DNA of 6,509 nt from Planctomycetota bacterium. Lineage in GTDB: Bacteria > Planctomycetota > Phycisphaerae > UBA1845. Below, in pieces: positions 1 to 5,447 of the stretch. The notes beneath the pieces are model-generated. The model made no database searches and was not told the DNA's origin. It worked only from the letters and a program-made list of their open reading frames with translations. The position numbers were made by a program, and so were the translations under genes. The DNA lies in assembly GCA_022561255.1 (NCBI GenBank), contig JADFRO010000175.1, positions 1 to 6,509 on the forward strand, in the 5' to 3' direction. The stretch's first letter is position 1, and every line of letters begins with the position of its first letter.

Positions 1-915
1 TTGAGCGAATTGAAACATCTGCACGCGCGAGTTGCTTGAGTCGGATACATAGACGAGGCCGTTCGCGCCCGCGCGGATGGCATAGGGTGAACTGAACTGT
101 CCAGCTCCGGTGCCCGATGAACCCCATTTCGTTAGGAAGAGTCCGTCTCCCGTGAACTTCTGCATGCGATCGAGATCCCGGTCTGCGACGTAAAGGTTTC
201 CAAACTCATCCGTCGAAAGCCCCCGCGGATAATCGAACTGCTCGTCACCCATGCCGGAGGAACCCCAGGAAATGATGAATACGCCGTCGTTGGTGAACTT
301 TTGGATGCGAGGGCTGCTGTCGCCCACGAACACGTTGTCATCGCCGTCCACGGCAACGCCGTTCGTACGGTCGAACTCACCATCTCCCGTGCCCGGCGTT
401 CCGAAGGCGAGGATGAACGTGCCGTCACTCGTGAACTTCTGCACCCTGTTCTGATCTCGGTCGGCGACAAAGACGTTTCCGTTGCTGTCCACGGCGAGGC
501 CGTGATTGTGTTGAAACTGACCATCGCCGGCGCCAAAGGAACCCCACATGGTGATGAATTGGCCGTCGTTTGTGAACTTCTGCACACGATTGTTGCCGGT
601 TTCAGCCACATATACGTTGCCATCAGGACCAATGCCGATTCCATGTGGATGGTTGAACTCGCCTGCAGCGGTGCCCGGGGAACCCCATGTCAGCAGAAAC
701 GCACCATCACTGGTGAACTTCTGAATGCGATGGTTTCCCGTGTCGGCTACGTAGACGTTTCCGTCAGCGTCGACCTCGATCCCGTGCGCTCCGCCAAACT
801 GACCGTCGCCCGTTCCGCTTGATCCCCATTCGAGTACAAACTCCGGCGGATCGGCATTTGTCCACAGGCCGCACGAAAGGAACACGACCGTGAACGCAAG
901 AATTCGAGCTTTCAT
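1..915 (-). CDS. NHL-repeat beta-propeller secreted protein (C-terminus beyond left edge)
   Basis: The frame opens at ATG 915-913 and stays open to base 1, giving 305 residues without a stop, so the 3' end is missing. Residues 1-21 look like an export signal: Lys/Arg start, a hydrophobic run, then TNA before Asp22. A Cys at 15 within FLSC is a poor lipobox. Six NHL repeats follow, beginning near residues 39, 86, 133, 180, 226 and 273, a period of 47 (once 46). Each has the pattern QF-x4-G(I/L/V)-x-V/G-D-x2-GN(V/L)(Y/F)VAD-x4-R(I/V)QKF, then T-x-DG-x-F and WGS-x-GTGDG. Six blades suit a closed propeller, a scaffold usually used for protein or ligand binding. The fourth blade lacks one residue before PRIQKF. 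The start is supported by AAAGGAG five bases upstream. Ligand and role cannot be told; a C-terminal anchor could lie off-window. The family call is firm, the function unknown. Confidence 0.93.
   Translation of the reverse strand, partial: MKARILAFTVVFLSCGLWTNADPPEFVLEWGSSGTGDGQFGGAHGIEVDADGNVYVADTGNHRIQKFTSDGAFLLTWGSPGTAAGEFNHPHGIGIGPDGNVYVAETGNNRVQKFTNDGQFITMWGSFGAGDGQFQHNHGLAVDSNGNVFVADRDQNRVQKFTSDGTFILAFGTPGTGDGEFDRTNGVAVDGDDNVFVGDSSPRIQKFTNDGVFIISWGSSGMGDEQFDYPRGLSTDEFGNLYVADRDLDRMQKFTGDGLFLTKWGSSGTGAGQFSSPYAIRAGANGLVYVSDSSNSRVQMFQFAQ
13..801 (-). repeat. Six tandem 141-bp units encoding NHL blades
   Basis: The six NHL blades are also visible at DNA level as a 141-bp period on the minus strand, one unit being 138 bp. 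The best conserved stretch in each unit encodes the (I/V)QKFT-x-DG motif. These are in-frame coding repeats. The similarity between units varies by blade, which suggests old duplication with selection on the blade core rather than recent expansion. Confidence 0.85.
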
Positions 916-920
916 TTCAG

Positions 921-927
921 CTCCTTT
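921..927 (-). promoter_or_regulatory. Ribosome binding site of the NHL-repeat gene
   Basis: The minus strand reads AAAGGAG followed by CTGAA and then ATG. This is a five-base spacer and a strong Shine-Dalgarno match, and it fixes the start at 915. Confidence 0.75.
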
Positions 928-997
928 CGTTACCCGAGAAACGCGATCTTGCGCACCTGTGGCGTGAGGATTGACATTCCCGCGGCGAGCATCGGGC

Positions 998-1027
998 AGT
1001 CTACCAGAAATGGGGTGAAACGCGCAA
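998..1027 (-). promoter_or_regulatory. Weak promoter candidate for the NHL-repeat gene
   Basis: On the minus strand TTGCGC (1027-1022) and TAGACT (1003-998) are 18 bases apart. TAGACT is preceded by TGG, so it has the form of an extended -10 (TGnTAGACT). TAGACT matches four of six consensus bases and the -35 only three. The implied transcript start lies about 75 bases before the ATG. A similar GTAGACT-KCCC string lies upstream of the hydrolase gene at 2261-2271. The call rests on pattern alone. Confidence 0.25.
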
Positions 1028-1058
1028 ATATGCCTCTAGCAACTGGTTATGGCGTTTA

Positions 1059-1111
1059 CCGAGTGGTCCGGAAGGCCGTGGCACGCAGAAGGTTGCGAGT
1101 GCGAGTCTCGC
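1059..1111 (+). other. tRNA-Ser-like relic (D-arm-like and T-arm-like segments), not a functional tRNA
   Basis: CCGAGTGGTCCGGAAGGC (1059-1076) closely resembles the D-arm of bacterial tRNA-Ser (CCGAGTGGTC-GAAGGC). Nineteen bases later GCGAG-TGCGAGT-CTCGC (1095-1111) has the exact geometry of a T-arm: a 5-bp stem and 7-base loop, with a loop one base away from TTCGAGT. The 18 bases between the two arms are too few for an anticodon arm plus a variable loop. The seven bases after the T-stem (CGGATTC) have no complement upstream, so there is no acceptor stem. It could be a decayed tRNA, an attachment-site remnant, or chance. Confidence 0.3.
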
Positions 1112-1186
1112 CGGATTCCGTGAACGTAAATCCAGCCGAATGTGATGGTTAGCGTACCCGACTGGAAGTATGTACTTAACGCAATC

Positions 1187-1279
1187 TTAGAACGCGAGCT
1201 TCGGTTTGATCAGCAATATCGCCAGACCGATGAGACCCGCAACAATCAAGACTTGCCGCCACGTGAATCTTCGTTGCAT
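1187..1279 (-). CDS. Possible 30-residue single-helix membrane peptide
   Basis: A short frame runs from ATG 1279-1277 to TAA 1189-1187. The product starts MQRRFTWRQ, has a hydrophobic stretch from about residue 10 to 24 (VLIVAGLIGLAILLI) and ends KPKLAF. This is one transmembrane helix with basic residues on both sides. Upstream the minus strand reads GAGGAGAAGGAATC before the ATG, which is a convincing purine-rich ribosome binding site. It follows the alpha/beta-hydrolase stop by 42 bases on the same strand, so the two could be co-transcribed. I do not recognise a family. A short frame like this can arise by chance; the binding site and the amphiphilic layout are what favour it. Confidence 0.45.
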   Translation of the reverse strand: MQRRFTWRQVLIVAGLIGLAILLIKPKLAF

Positions 1280-1321
1280 GATTCCTTCTCCTCGGCTCCG
1301 CGGACGGCTTTCGCTGCCGCG

Positions 1322-2194
1322 CTAGTTCCCCGTCAACTCGACCAGCACGGTCTGAAGGTGGCTGTTGAACTCCGCGGGTCGTTCGAGCATGAGGTAGTGG
1401 CCTACGCCCTCCATCAAAACCGCGGCGAAGTCCGCATACTTACGGTTGACCTCGATCTTCGTCGGTATGCCCCCTTTGGAACCTGGGGCAACGTTGATCG
1501 CACGAATCGGTACACCGGCAGCGGAGAGCAACTTCGGATAATCGAGATTCGTGAAATCACGCATGAGCGCAATCGCGGCCTCACGGTCGGTAGCGCGTCC
1601 GCGGTCGATGACCCACTGCACCAGGCTATCGTCCGCGCCTTCGGGAAACATCGCGCGCACCATATTTTCGATCGCGCTGTCGAAGTCGCTTTCAAACCCC
1701 GATAGCCACCGCTCGGCGACACCCGGCGGCCACTTGAAGTCCGCGTTGTGCATGGCATCTGCGCAAACGACGCCAAGCACCCTTCCGCGCAACCGTTCAG
1801 CCGCTGCCAACGCGACCGGACCACCCATCGAGTGGCCCACCAACACGACGCGCTTCAGGCCAAGACGTTTGACCACGCGGGCAACGTCTTCGCCGAGTCC
1901 CGCGATCGTCCACACTTTACGATCAGTTCCCGATGTACCATGACCGGGAAGGTCCAGCGTGACGACGCGGTATGTGTCGGCGAACACATCCGCCTGCCCT
2001 CGCCAGAAGCTCCGGTCGCACGCCCATCCGTGAACGAACACGAGCGCGACCGATCCCTCTCCGCGCACGTCGTACGTGATCGATACGCCGTCGGCGGTCT
2101 TGATCTTCCCTCGCGAAAACTCGCCCGGTGTAAGCGACGAACCGTGACACCCGGCTACGACCGTTAGTGCGATCACCGTCATATTCTTAAGCAT
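1322..2194 (-). CDS. Alpha/beta-hydrolase lipoprotein
   Basis: The 290-residue product begins with a lipoprotein signal: MLKNM, a hydrophobic run, then VAGC with Cys16 as the lipidated residue. The mature protein should sit on a membrane outside the cytoplasm. An alpha/beta-hydrolase fold follows: oxyanion-side motif HGW (55-57), DLPGHGTSG (81-89), nucleophile elbow GHSMGG with Ser122, and catalytic His266 in GVGHYLMLE. The length suits the family. The usual Asp after strand 7 is not evident; the segment near 233-245 reads NVAPGSKGGIPTK. Asp146 in CADAMHN, after strand 6, is a plausible replacement acid. The cap region is about 150-215. AGGAGG nine bases before ATG 2194 supports this start over Met5. 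The substrate cannot be predicted; esterase, lipase or C-C hydrolase activity are all possible. A small membrane peptide may follow in the same transcript. Confidence 0.93.
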   Translation of the reverse strand: MLKNMTVIALTVVAGCHGSSLTPGEFSRGKIKTADGVSITYDVRGEGSVALVFVHGWACDRSFWRGQADVFADTYRVVTLDLPGHGTSGTDRKVWTIAGLGEDVARVVKRLGLKRVVLVGHSMGGPVALAAAERLRGRVLGVVCADAMHNADFKWPPGVAERWLSGFESDFDSAIENMVRAMFPEGADDSLVQWVIDRGRATDREAAIALMRDFTNLDYPKLLSAAGVPIRAINVAPGSKGGIPTKIEVNRKYADFAAVLMEGVGHYLMLERPAEFNSHLQTVLVELTGN

Positions 2195-2203
2195 GTCGTA
2201 AAG

Positions 2204-2209
2204 CCTCCT
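2204..2209 (-). promoter_or_regulatory. Strong ribosome binding site of the alpha/beta-hydrolase gene
   Basis: AGGAGG on the minus strand lies nine bases before the ATG at 2194. It selects this start over the in-frame ATG four codons later (Met5), which has no such site. Confidence 0.8.
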
Positions 2210-2287
2210 GTGCGATTGCCCCTACAAACGGAATCGAAGGGAGAAACGTCCGCGGTTTCAGGGAAGTCTACACCGGAATCGGCCGTA

Positions 2288-2304
2288 GGAAACTCGTCGT
2301 TTCC
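2288..2304. repeat. Short inverted repeat upstream of the alpha/beta-hydrolase
   Basis: GGAAAC and GTTTCC form a perfect 6-bp stem around the loop TCGTC, about 95-110 bases before the hydrolase start. It has no following T run on either strand, so it is not an intrinsic terminator. An operator or leader hairpin is possible but unsupported beyond the symmetry. Confidence 0.35.
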
Positions 2305-2554
2305 GGGCTTCTCCGTACAATTCCTGAAAGCTCGATTATCTTCGATGGCTGCGGTGTTCCGCAAGTCGGATTCGGCGGATCGCGTTGCGTCGTCGCGAGA
2401 CTCTGCGTCAGAGGTGATGGATAAGTGCTTGGAAGCGGCTGGCTCTCAAGAACTCGATTCGGATTCGCAACGCCGTCAGAAACTTGACGCCGCAAACGAA
2501 CGGGGCCAAGGTTCGCTCGTTCTGGTGTATCGTTGCATGAGTCGTGCGACATGA

Positions 2555-2609
2555 GTCTCACCCGAGCCGCGGGCTTTAGCCCGCGCGGTCTCACGAATCG
2601 CGGAGACCG
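2555..2609. repeat. REP-like double hairpin with 7-bp direct repeats
   Basis: Hairpin one is CGCGGGC-TTTA-GCCCGCG (2568-2585), a perfect 7-bp GC stem. The 'GCCGCGGGCTTTAGCCCGCG' type of palindrome is a common extragenic repeat form in high-GC bacteria, including planctomycetes. Hairpin two follows without a gap: CGGTCTC (2586-2592) pairs with GAGACCG (2603-2609) around a 10-base loop. GTCTCAC occurs at 2555-2561 and again at 2588-2594, so hairpin one sits between 7-bp direct repeats. No T run follows, so a simple terminator is unlikely. It lies between divergent genes. Whether it recurs in the genome cannot be seen here. Confidence 0.6.
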
Positions 2610-2792
2610 TTGTCTGTCATCGCGAGGCGCGTGACCCATTCTTGCAAGAAGCAAGGGTAGGGGATGGAAGGCGCAGGCACTTGCGCGACGCGAATCGGCG
2701 TGACCGCTGGTTACCTTCCGTGAGTACGCGCAAGCTGAAGCATGCGGCTCAGGTAGTCGTGATAATCGGGAATCACAATCCGACACTCGCTC

Positions 2793-2799
2793 GAAAGGA
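2793..2799 (+). promoter_or_regulatory. Ribosome binding site selecting a GTG start
   Basis: GAAAGGA lies six bases before GTG 2806-2808. It supports the GTG start of the SGNH hydrolase over the ATG ten codons later, which has no comparable site. Confidence 0.7.
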
Positions 2800-2805
2800 C
2801 TCGCC

Positions 2806-3594
2806 GTGCAAAATCCCAACCGACTTCGCCGGACGATGGCGATCGTTTCCCCAGCGATCAGCCTCTTTTCGCTGGCGACCTTCGCCGGCTGCGGCACGAC
2901 GATGGCGATACCCGACCCAGCCGTTCGCTTCGTCGCCTTCGGAGACTCCACCACCGCCGGGCCGGCCGATCTAAGCTATCCCGACTTCCTACCCGAGCTG
3001 CTCGATCAGCCCGCGGACGCCATCGCGAACGAGGGTATCGGCGGTGAAGACACTGGAGAAGGGCTGAACCGGCTGCAAGAACTTCTGGACCTCGCGCTTT
3101 ATCCCAATGCGACCACGCTGCTCTACTGGCAGGGCGGCAACGACATCAGTGCGTTCATCAAAGAGCACGACCCGTTCATTCTCGAAACCCCGGACGACAC
3201 CGATTTTCCTTTCACCGAGGCGCTGACCGCACTGCTGGAGAAGGTGCAGGCCAACGTCGAGGCGGCGATCACTAGCGCACGCGGCGCCGGGCTCGCCGTC
3301 TTCGTGGCGACGTATTACCCGATGGTTCCCGGTATCGGTGACTGTGACCCGCTACCGCTGGACACGTTGCTTCCCACCCAGTCCCAGCGAGCGAACGTCT
3401 ACCTCGACTTGCTCAACGACCGCCTGCGACAAGCAGCCGCAAACACTGGCGCGACGCTGATCGACGTGGCCGCCATCGGCAACGAACTCACCGGCGACTC
3501 GGTGAACTATTTCAACTGCAACCATCTAAGCGAGATCGGTAATGAGACCGCCGCTGGCCTGTTCGCAACCGCGATCCAAGCGGCGGGCAGTTGA
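2806..3594 (+). CDS. SGNH/GDSL-type hydrolase lipoprotein
   Basis: The 262-residue product starts at GTG 2806, chosen because of the ribosome binding site and because it gives a full signal sequence: basic NRLRR, a hydrophobic core, then FAGC with Cys29 as the likely lipidation site. The mature enzyme would be membrane-anchored outside the cytoplasm. SGNH blocks appear in order: block I FGDSTTAG with nucleophile Ser48; block II NEGIGGEDT with Gly79/Gly80; block III WQGGNDI with Asn112; block V with His240 in NCNHLSEIGN. The usual D-x-x-H of block V is N-x-x-H here (Asn237), so the normal triad Asp is missing. Cys180 and Cys238 could form a disulfide. The family hydrolyses esters of lipids, carbohydrates or peptidoglycan; the substrate here is unknown. 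The gene ends 20 bases from the convergent CTDC-repeat gene, with no clear terminator between. Confidence 0.93.
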   Translation: MQNPNRLRRTMAIVSPAISLFSLATFAGCGTTMAIPDPAVRFVAFGDSTTAGPADLSYPDFLPELLDQPADAIANEGIGGEDTGEGLNRLQELLDLALYPNATTLLYWQGGNDISAFIKEHDPFILETPDDTDFPFTEALTALLEKVQANVEAAITSARGAGLAVFVATYYPMVPGIGDCDPLPLDTLLPTQSQRANVYLDLLNDRLRQAAANTGATLIDVAAIGNELTGDSVNYFNCNHLSEIGNETAAGLFATAIQAAGS

Positions 3595-3614
3595 GGAAAC
3601 AATCGAACGAACGA

Positions 3615-5249
3615 TCAGTCGGAAGTCGCGTGGCCGGATGGTCGGGAGAACTTAAGCGAAATGCCTACAAGCAAGAGCAAACTGAGAATTGCAACGCCCC
3701 AATCCGAAACAGCCGGCACTTTAGACGGCTGACACAGATCGTCCAGGCCGTTGAAGTCGGCGTCGCCGGCACATTCGCTGCCCGATCCACCGAACGAACC
3801 CGCACATTCCGACGAGAACAGACCGTCCATGCACGTTCCCGTCGTTGAGCAGCAAGCCCCGCAAATGTTCGTATAGCGACATCCGGACCCGCTGCATCGG
3901 TCTCGAGTACAGGGATCGTCGTCGTTGCATTTGTCGTCGTGGGCGGCGAAAACACACCCGCCCGTGACAGAGTCGCATGAGTCGTTGGTGCAGGCGATCC
4001 CGTCGTCGCACGTGACGGTCGAGACCAACTCGCACAAGCCGTTGTCGGGATTGCAGCGATCTACCGTGCAGGCGTCGCCGTCGTCGCAGTCCACGACGTC
4101 AGTGGTCTCGCACGCACCCGTTTCCATGTTGCAAAGCTCGGTCGTACATGCGTCGTTGTCGTCGCAGTCCACGATGTCCGTCGTTTCGCATAGCCCTGTA
4201 GACGTGTCGCAAGATTCGGTCGTACATGCGTCGCCGTCGTCACAATTCACGATGTCTAGTGTCACGCACTCGCCGTTCTGAATGTTGCAGATTTCGGTCG
4301 TACAGGCGTCGTCGTCATCACAATCGACCACCGCGAGGGTCATGCACTCACCGGTCTGGATGTTGCAAGCCTCGGTGGTACAAGCATCACCATCGTCGCA
4401 GTCGACGGTTTCACTCGTTTCGCACTGCCCGTTTGCCGGGTTACAGCCCTCGGTCGTGCAGGCGTTTCCGTCGTCACACACGACCGGCGTGTTGTCGCAG
4501 ACGCCTTCCAGGCAGGTGTCGCTAGTGCAAGCGTCGCCGTCGTCACATCGCGTTACGTTGGTCGCACCCGGAGCCTGCGCGATGTTCAGCACCCCGAAGC
4601 CGCAACCGACGCTATCCGGATCGTCGCAAAGATCCTCCCACTGGATGCTTGCTTGATCTAGCAGCCGGTTCGGATCGTCGGGCAGCACAATGTACTCCTC
4701 TTGCAGAAACGTGACCAAACCCGGCTGAGGGTCGCCCGGGAGACCACTGAACACGCTACCACTCGGGCCGATGTTGCAAGGCAGCGATCCACCGACAACG
4801 CAGGTCGTGTTACCGACAGCCGAAACGATCGGAAGGTTACCCAGGCAGACTTCGTTCGCCTCGCAGACGCCGTCGTCGTCGCCGATCATTCCTCCGTTGC
4901 CGAACGTGTCGCCGGAAACTTCCGCCCCCAGCGCTGGGATTCGGACGTCGTCGCCCGCAAAGTCCTGCACATCCCACGCCGCGTGGATTCGAATCGTGTC
5001 GCCGAAGTCGTCGTTGTATCCAAACGCGATTTCGCACATCGTGGCTTCGCCGTCACACATCGGGCTCAGACATCCCTTGGCGACCGCGATGCCATGTTGG
5101 CCGCCGTCACGCGATTCAGCGGAACTGCACTTGGTTCCCACGCAGTCCGCGCGCAGCCGAGGTTTCTCAGAGGCGACGACCTGTCCGGCGACTCCTAAAG
5201 CCGCCGACAACGTGGCGATAACGAGACCGCAGCGCACACATACCCTCAT
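3615..5249 (-). CDS. Cysteine-rich CTDC-repeat surface protein with IPTL-CTERM-like tail
   Basis: I chose ATG 5249 (544 residues) because it puts a clear signal peptide first: MRVCVRCG, a hydrophobic run, VVA before Ser27. A GTG at 5306 would add 19 unlikely residues. No good Shine-Dalgarno precedes either. Residues about 50-230 form a cysteine-containing domain I cannot assign. Residues 235-462 hold nine tandem repeats C-D-D-G-D-A-C-T-T-E-x-C-N-x4-G-x-C, six of them exactly 26 residues long with four Cys each. They resemble the Dictyostelium CTDC repeat (PF00526), which is also found in bacterial extracellular proteins. Residues 464-506 are a GACC-type block ending DADFNGLDDLC. From 511, VPAVSDWG plus a hydrophobic helix (about 519-534) and a weakly basic tail resemble IPTL-CTERM, a sorting and anchoring signal. 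The protein is probably exported, disulfide-rich and surface-held; its ligand or role is unknown. It converges on the SGNH gene. Confidence 0.92.
   Translation of the reverse strand: MRVCVRCGLVIATLSAALGVAGQVVASEKPRLRADCVGTKCSSAESRDGGQHGIAVAKGCLSPMCDGEATMCEIAFGYNDDFGDTIRIHAAWDVQDFAGDDVRIPALGAEVSGDTFGNGGMIGDDDGVCEANEVCLGNLPIVSAVGNTTCVVGGSLPCNIGPSGSVFSGLPGDPQPGLVTFLQEEYIVLPDDPNRLLDQASIQWEDLCDDPDSVGCGFGVLNIAQAPGATNVTRCDDGDACTSDTCLEGVCDNTPVVCDDGNACTTEGCNPANGQCETSETVDCDDGDACTTEACNIQTGECMTLAVVDCDDDDACTTEICNIQNGECVTLDIVNCDDGDACTTESCDTSTGLCETTDIVDCDDNDACTTELCNMETGACETTDVVDCDDGDACTVDRCNPDNGLCELVSTVTCDDGIACTNDSCDSVTGGCVFAAHDDKCNDDDPCTRDRCSGSGCRYTNICGACCSTTGTCMDGLFSSECAGSFGGSGSECAGDADFNGLDDLCQPSKVPAVSDWGVAILSLLLLVGISLKFSRPSGHATSD
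3864..4547 (-). repeat. Nine tandem CTDC-type coding repeats (about 78 bp)
   Basis: Repeat units start at Cys codons for residues 235, 258, 284, 310, 336, 362, 388, 414 and 441 of the 544-residue protein. Lengths are 23, 26, 26, 26, 26, 26, 26, 27 and 22 residues. The middle units are also similar in DNA, sharing strings such as TCGGTCGTACA-GCGTCG on the plus strand, while the end units are more divergent. That fits growth by duplication of internal units. The acidic CDDGDACT segment with regular Cys spacing suggests disulfide-stabilised modules and possible calcium binding. Confidence 0.9.
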
Positions 5250-5373
5250 TGTTGGATTCGACACTTTACGCTTACATCCGGCGGGGAAGGCTTCTTTCAA
5301 TCCCACGTTTTTCTACGTAGTCACCCACTTCTGGACCGAAGGTGAGCGATTCGATCCGCCACCTCAGGCTCAC

Positions 5374-5393
5374 CGGGAATCTCCAGGAATCCC
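5374..5393. repeat. Two 10-bp direct repeats in the leader of the CTDC-repeat gene
   Basis: CCGGGAATCT is followed directly by CCAGGAATCC, eight of ten bases identical, with GGAATC repeated exactly one helical turn apart. The pair lies about 20-40 bases downstream of the predicted transcript start at about 5413. It could be a regulator site or chance. Confidence 0.3.
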
Positions 5394-5419
5394 CGAAAAT
5401 GCCCCAGTACTCCTGCGCT

Positions 5420-5447
5420 ATTGTACCCCAAATGGATGTGATTTCAA
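5420..5447 (-). promoter_or_regulatory. Sigma70-type promoter candidate for the CTDC-repeat gene
   Basis: On the minus strand TTGAAA (5447-5442) and TACAAT (5425-5420) each match five of six consensus bases and are 16 bases apart. The implied start is near 5413, giving a leader of about 165 bases before ATG 5249. It is the best promoter match in the window and correctly oriented. Promoter rules in planctomycetes are less well mapped, so this is a pattern-based call. Confidence 0.45.

Larger units (their letters stand above)
2195..2805. other. Non-coding region between divergent hydrolase genes
   Basis: This 611-bp stretch separates the minus-strand alpha/beta-hydrolase from the plus-strand SGNH hydrolase, so it must carry both promoters. 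The long frames across it have low-complexity, arginine- and serine-rich translations and no recognisable domain, so I treat it as non-coding. Contents I can see: GTAGACTTCCC on the minus strand (2271-2261); an inverted repeat GGAAAC-TCGTC-GTTTCC (2288-2304); a REP-like double hairpin (2564-2609) flanked in part by GTCTCAC repeats; a 12-bp palindrome TTCTTGCAAGAA (2639-2650); and GATAAT (2761-2766), which is a possible -10 for the SGNH gene but has no good -35. GATAAT lies within a small inverted repeat GTGAT-N8-ATCAC (2759-2776). Confidence 0.6.

Noticed and set aside
301..822. Plus-strand open frame with a regular 47-residue pattern
   Set aside because: It is the antisense shadow of the NHL repeats; its periodicity comes from the 141-bp units, and the NHL frame has signal peptide, binding site and family motifs.
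949..1152. A 67-codon plus-strand frame in the gap between the NHL gene and the small peptide
   Set aside because: Basic composition without domain, no clear ribosome binding site, and it crosses the tRNA-like segment.
1169..1182. Small hairpin AAGTA-TG-TACTT after the small peptide gene
   Set aside because: The 5-bp AT-rich stem with a two-base loop and no T run is too weak to call a terminator.
1142..1705. A 187-codon plus-strand frame over the 3' part of the hydrolase
   Set aside because: Antisense shadow of the alpha/beta-hydrolase, whose motifs are intact in the minus frame.
2639..2650. Perfect 12-bp palindrome TTCTTGCAAGAA
   Set aside because: One or two perfect 12-bp palindromes are expected by chance in a window this size, and it is not near a convincing promoter.
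2268..2954. A 228-codon minus-strand open frame across the gap and the start of the SGNH gene
   Set aside because: The translation is Arg/Ser/Pro-rich with no recognisable domain, runs through the REP-like hairpin, and overlaps the well-supported SGNH gene in antisense.
3732..3770. DADFNGLDDLC segment as a dockerin or EF-hand
   Set aside because: Only a single incomplete Asp-rich loop is seen; it is better explained as part of the GACC-type block common in planctomycete surface proteins.
3864..4547. Possible CRISPR or non-coding tandem array
   Set aside because: Units are 78 bp, in frame, and encode regular four-Cys modules; there are no identical short repeats separated by unique spacers.
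3925..4656. Two consecutive plus-strand frames with Ser/Val/Gln-rich repeats
   Set aside because: They mirror the 78-bp CTDC units on the opposite strand and have no ribosome binding site or family match.
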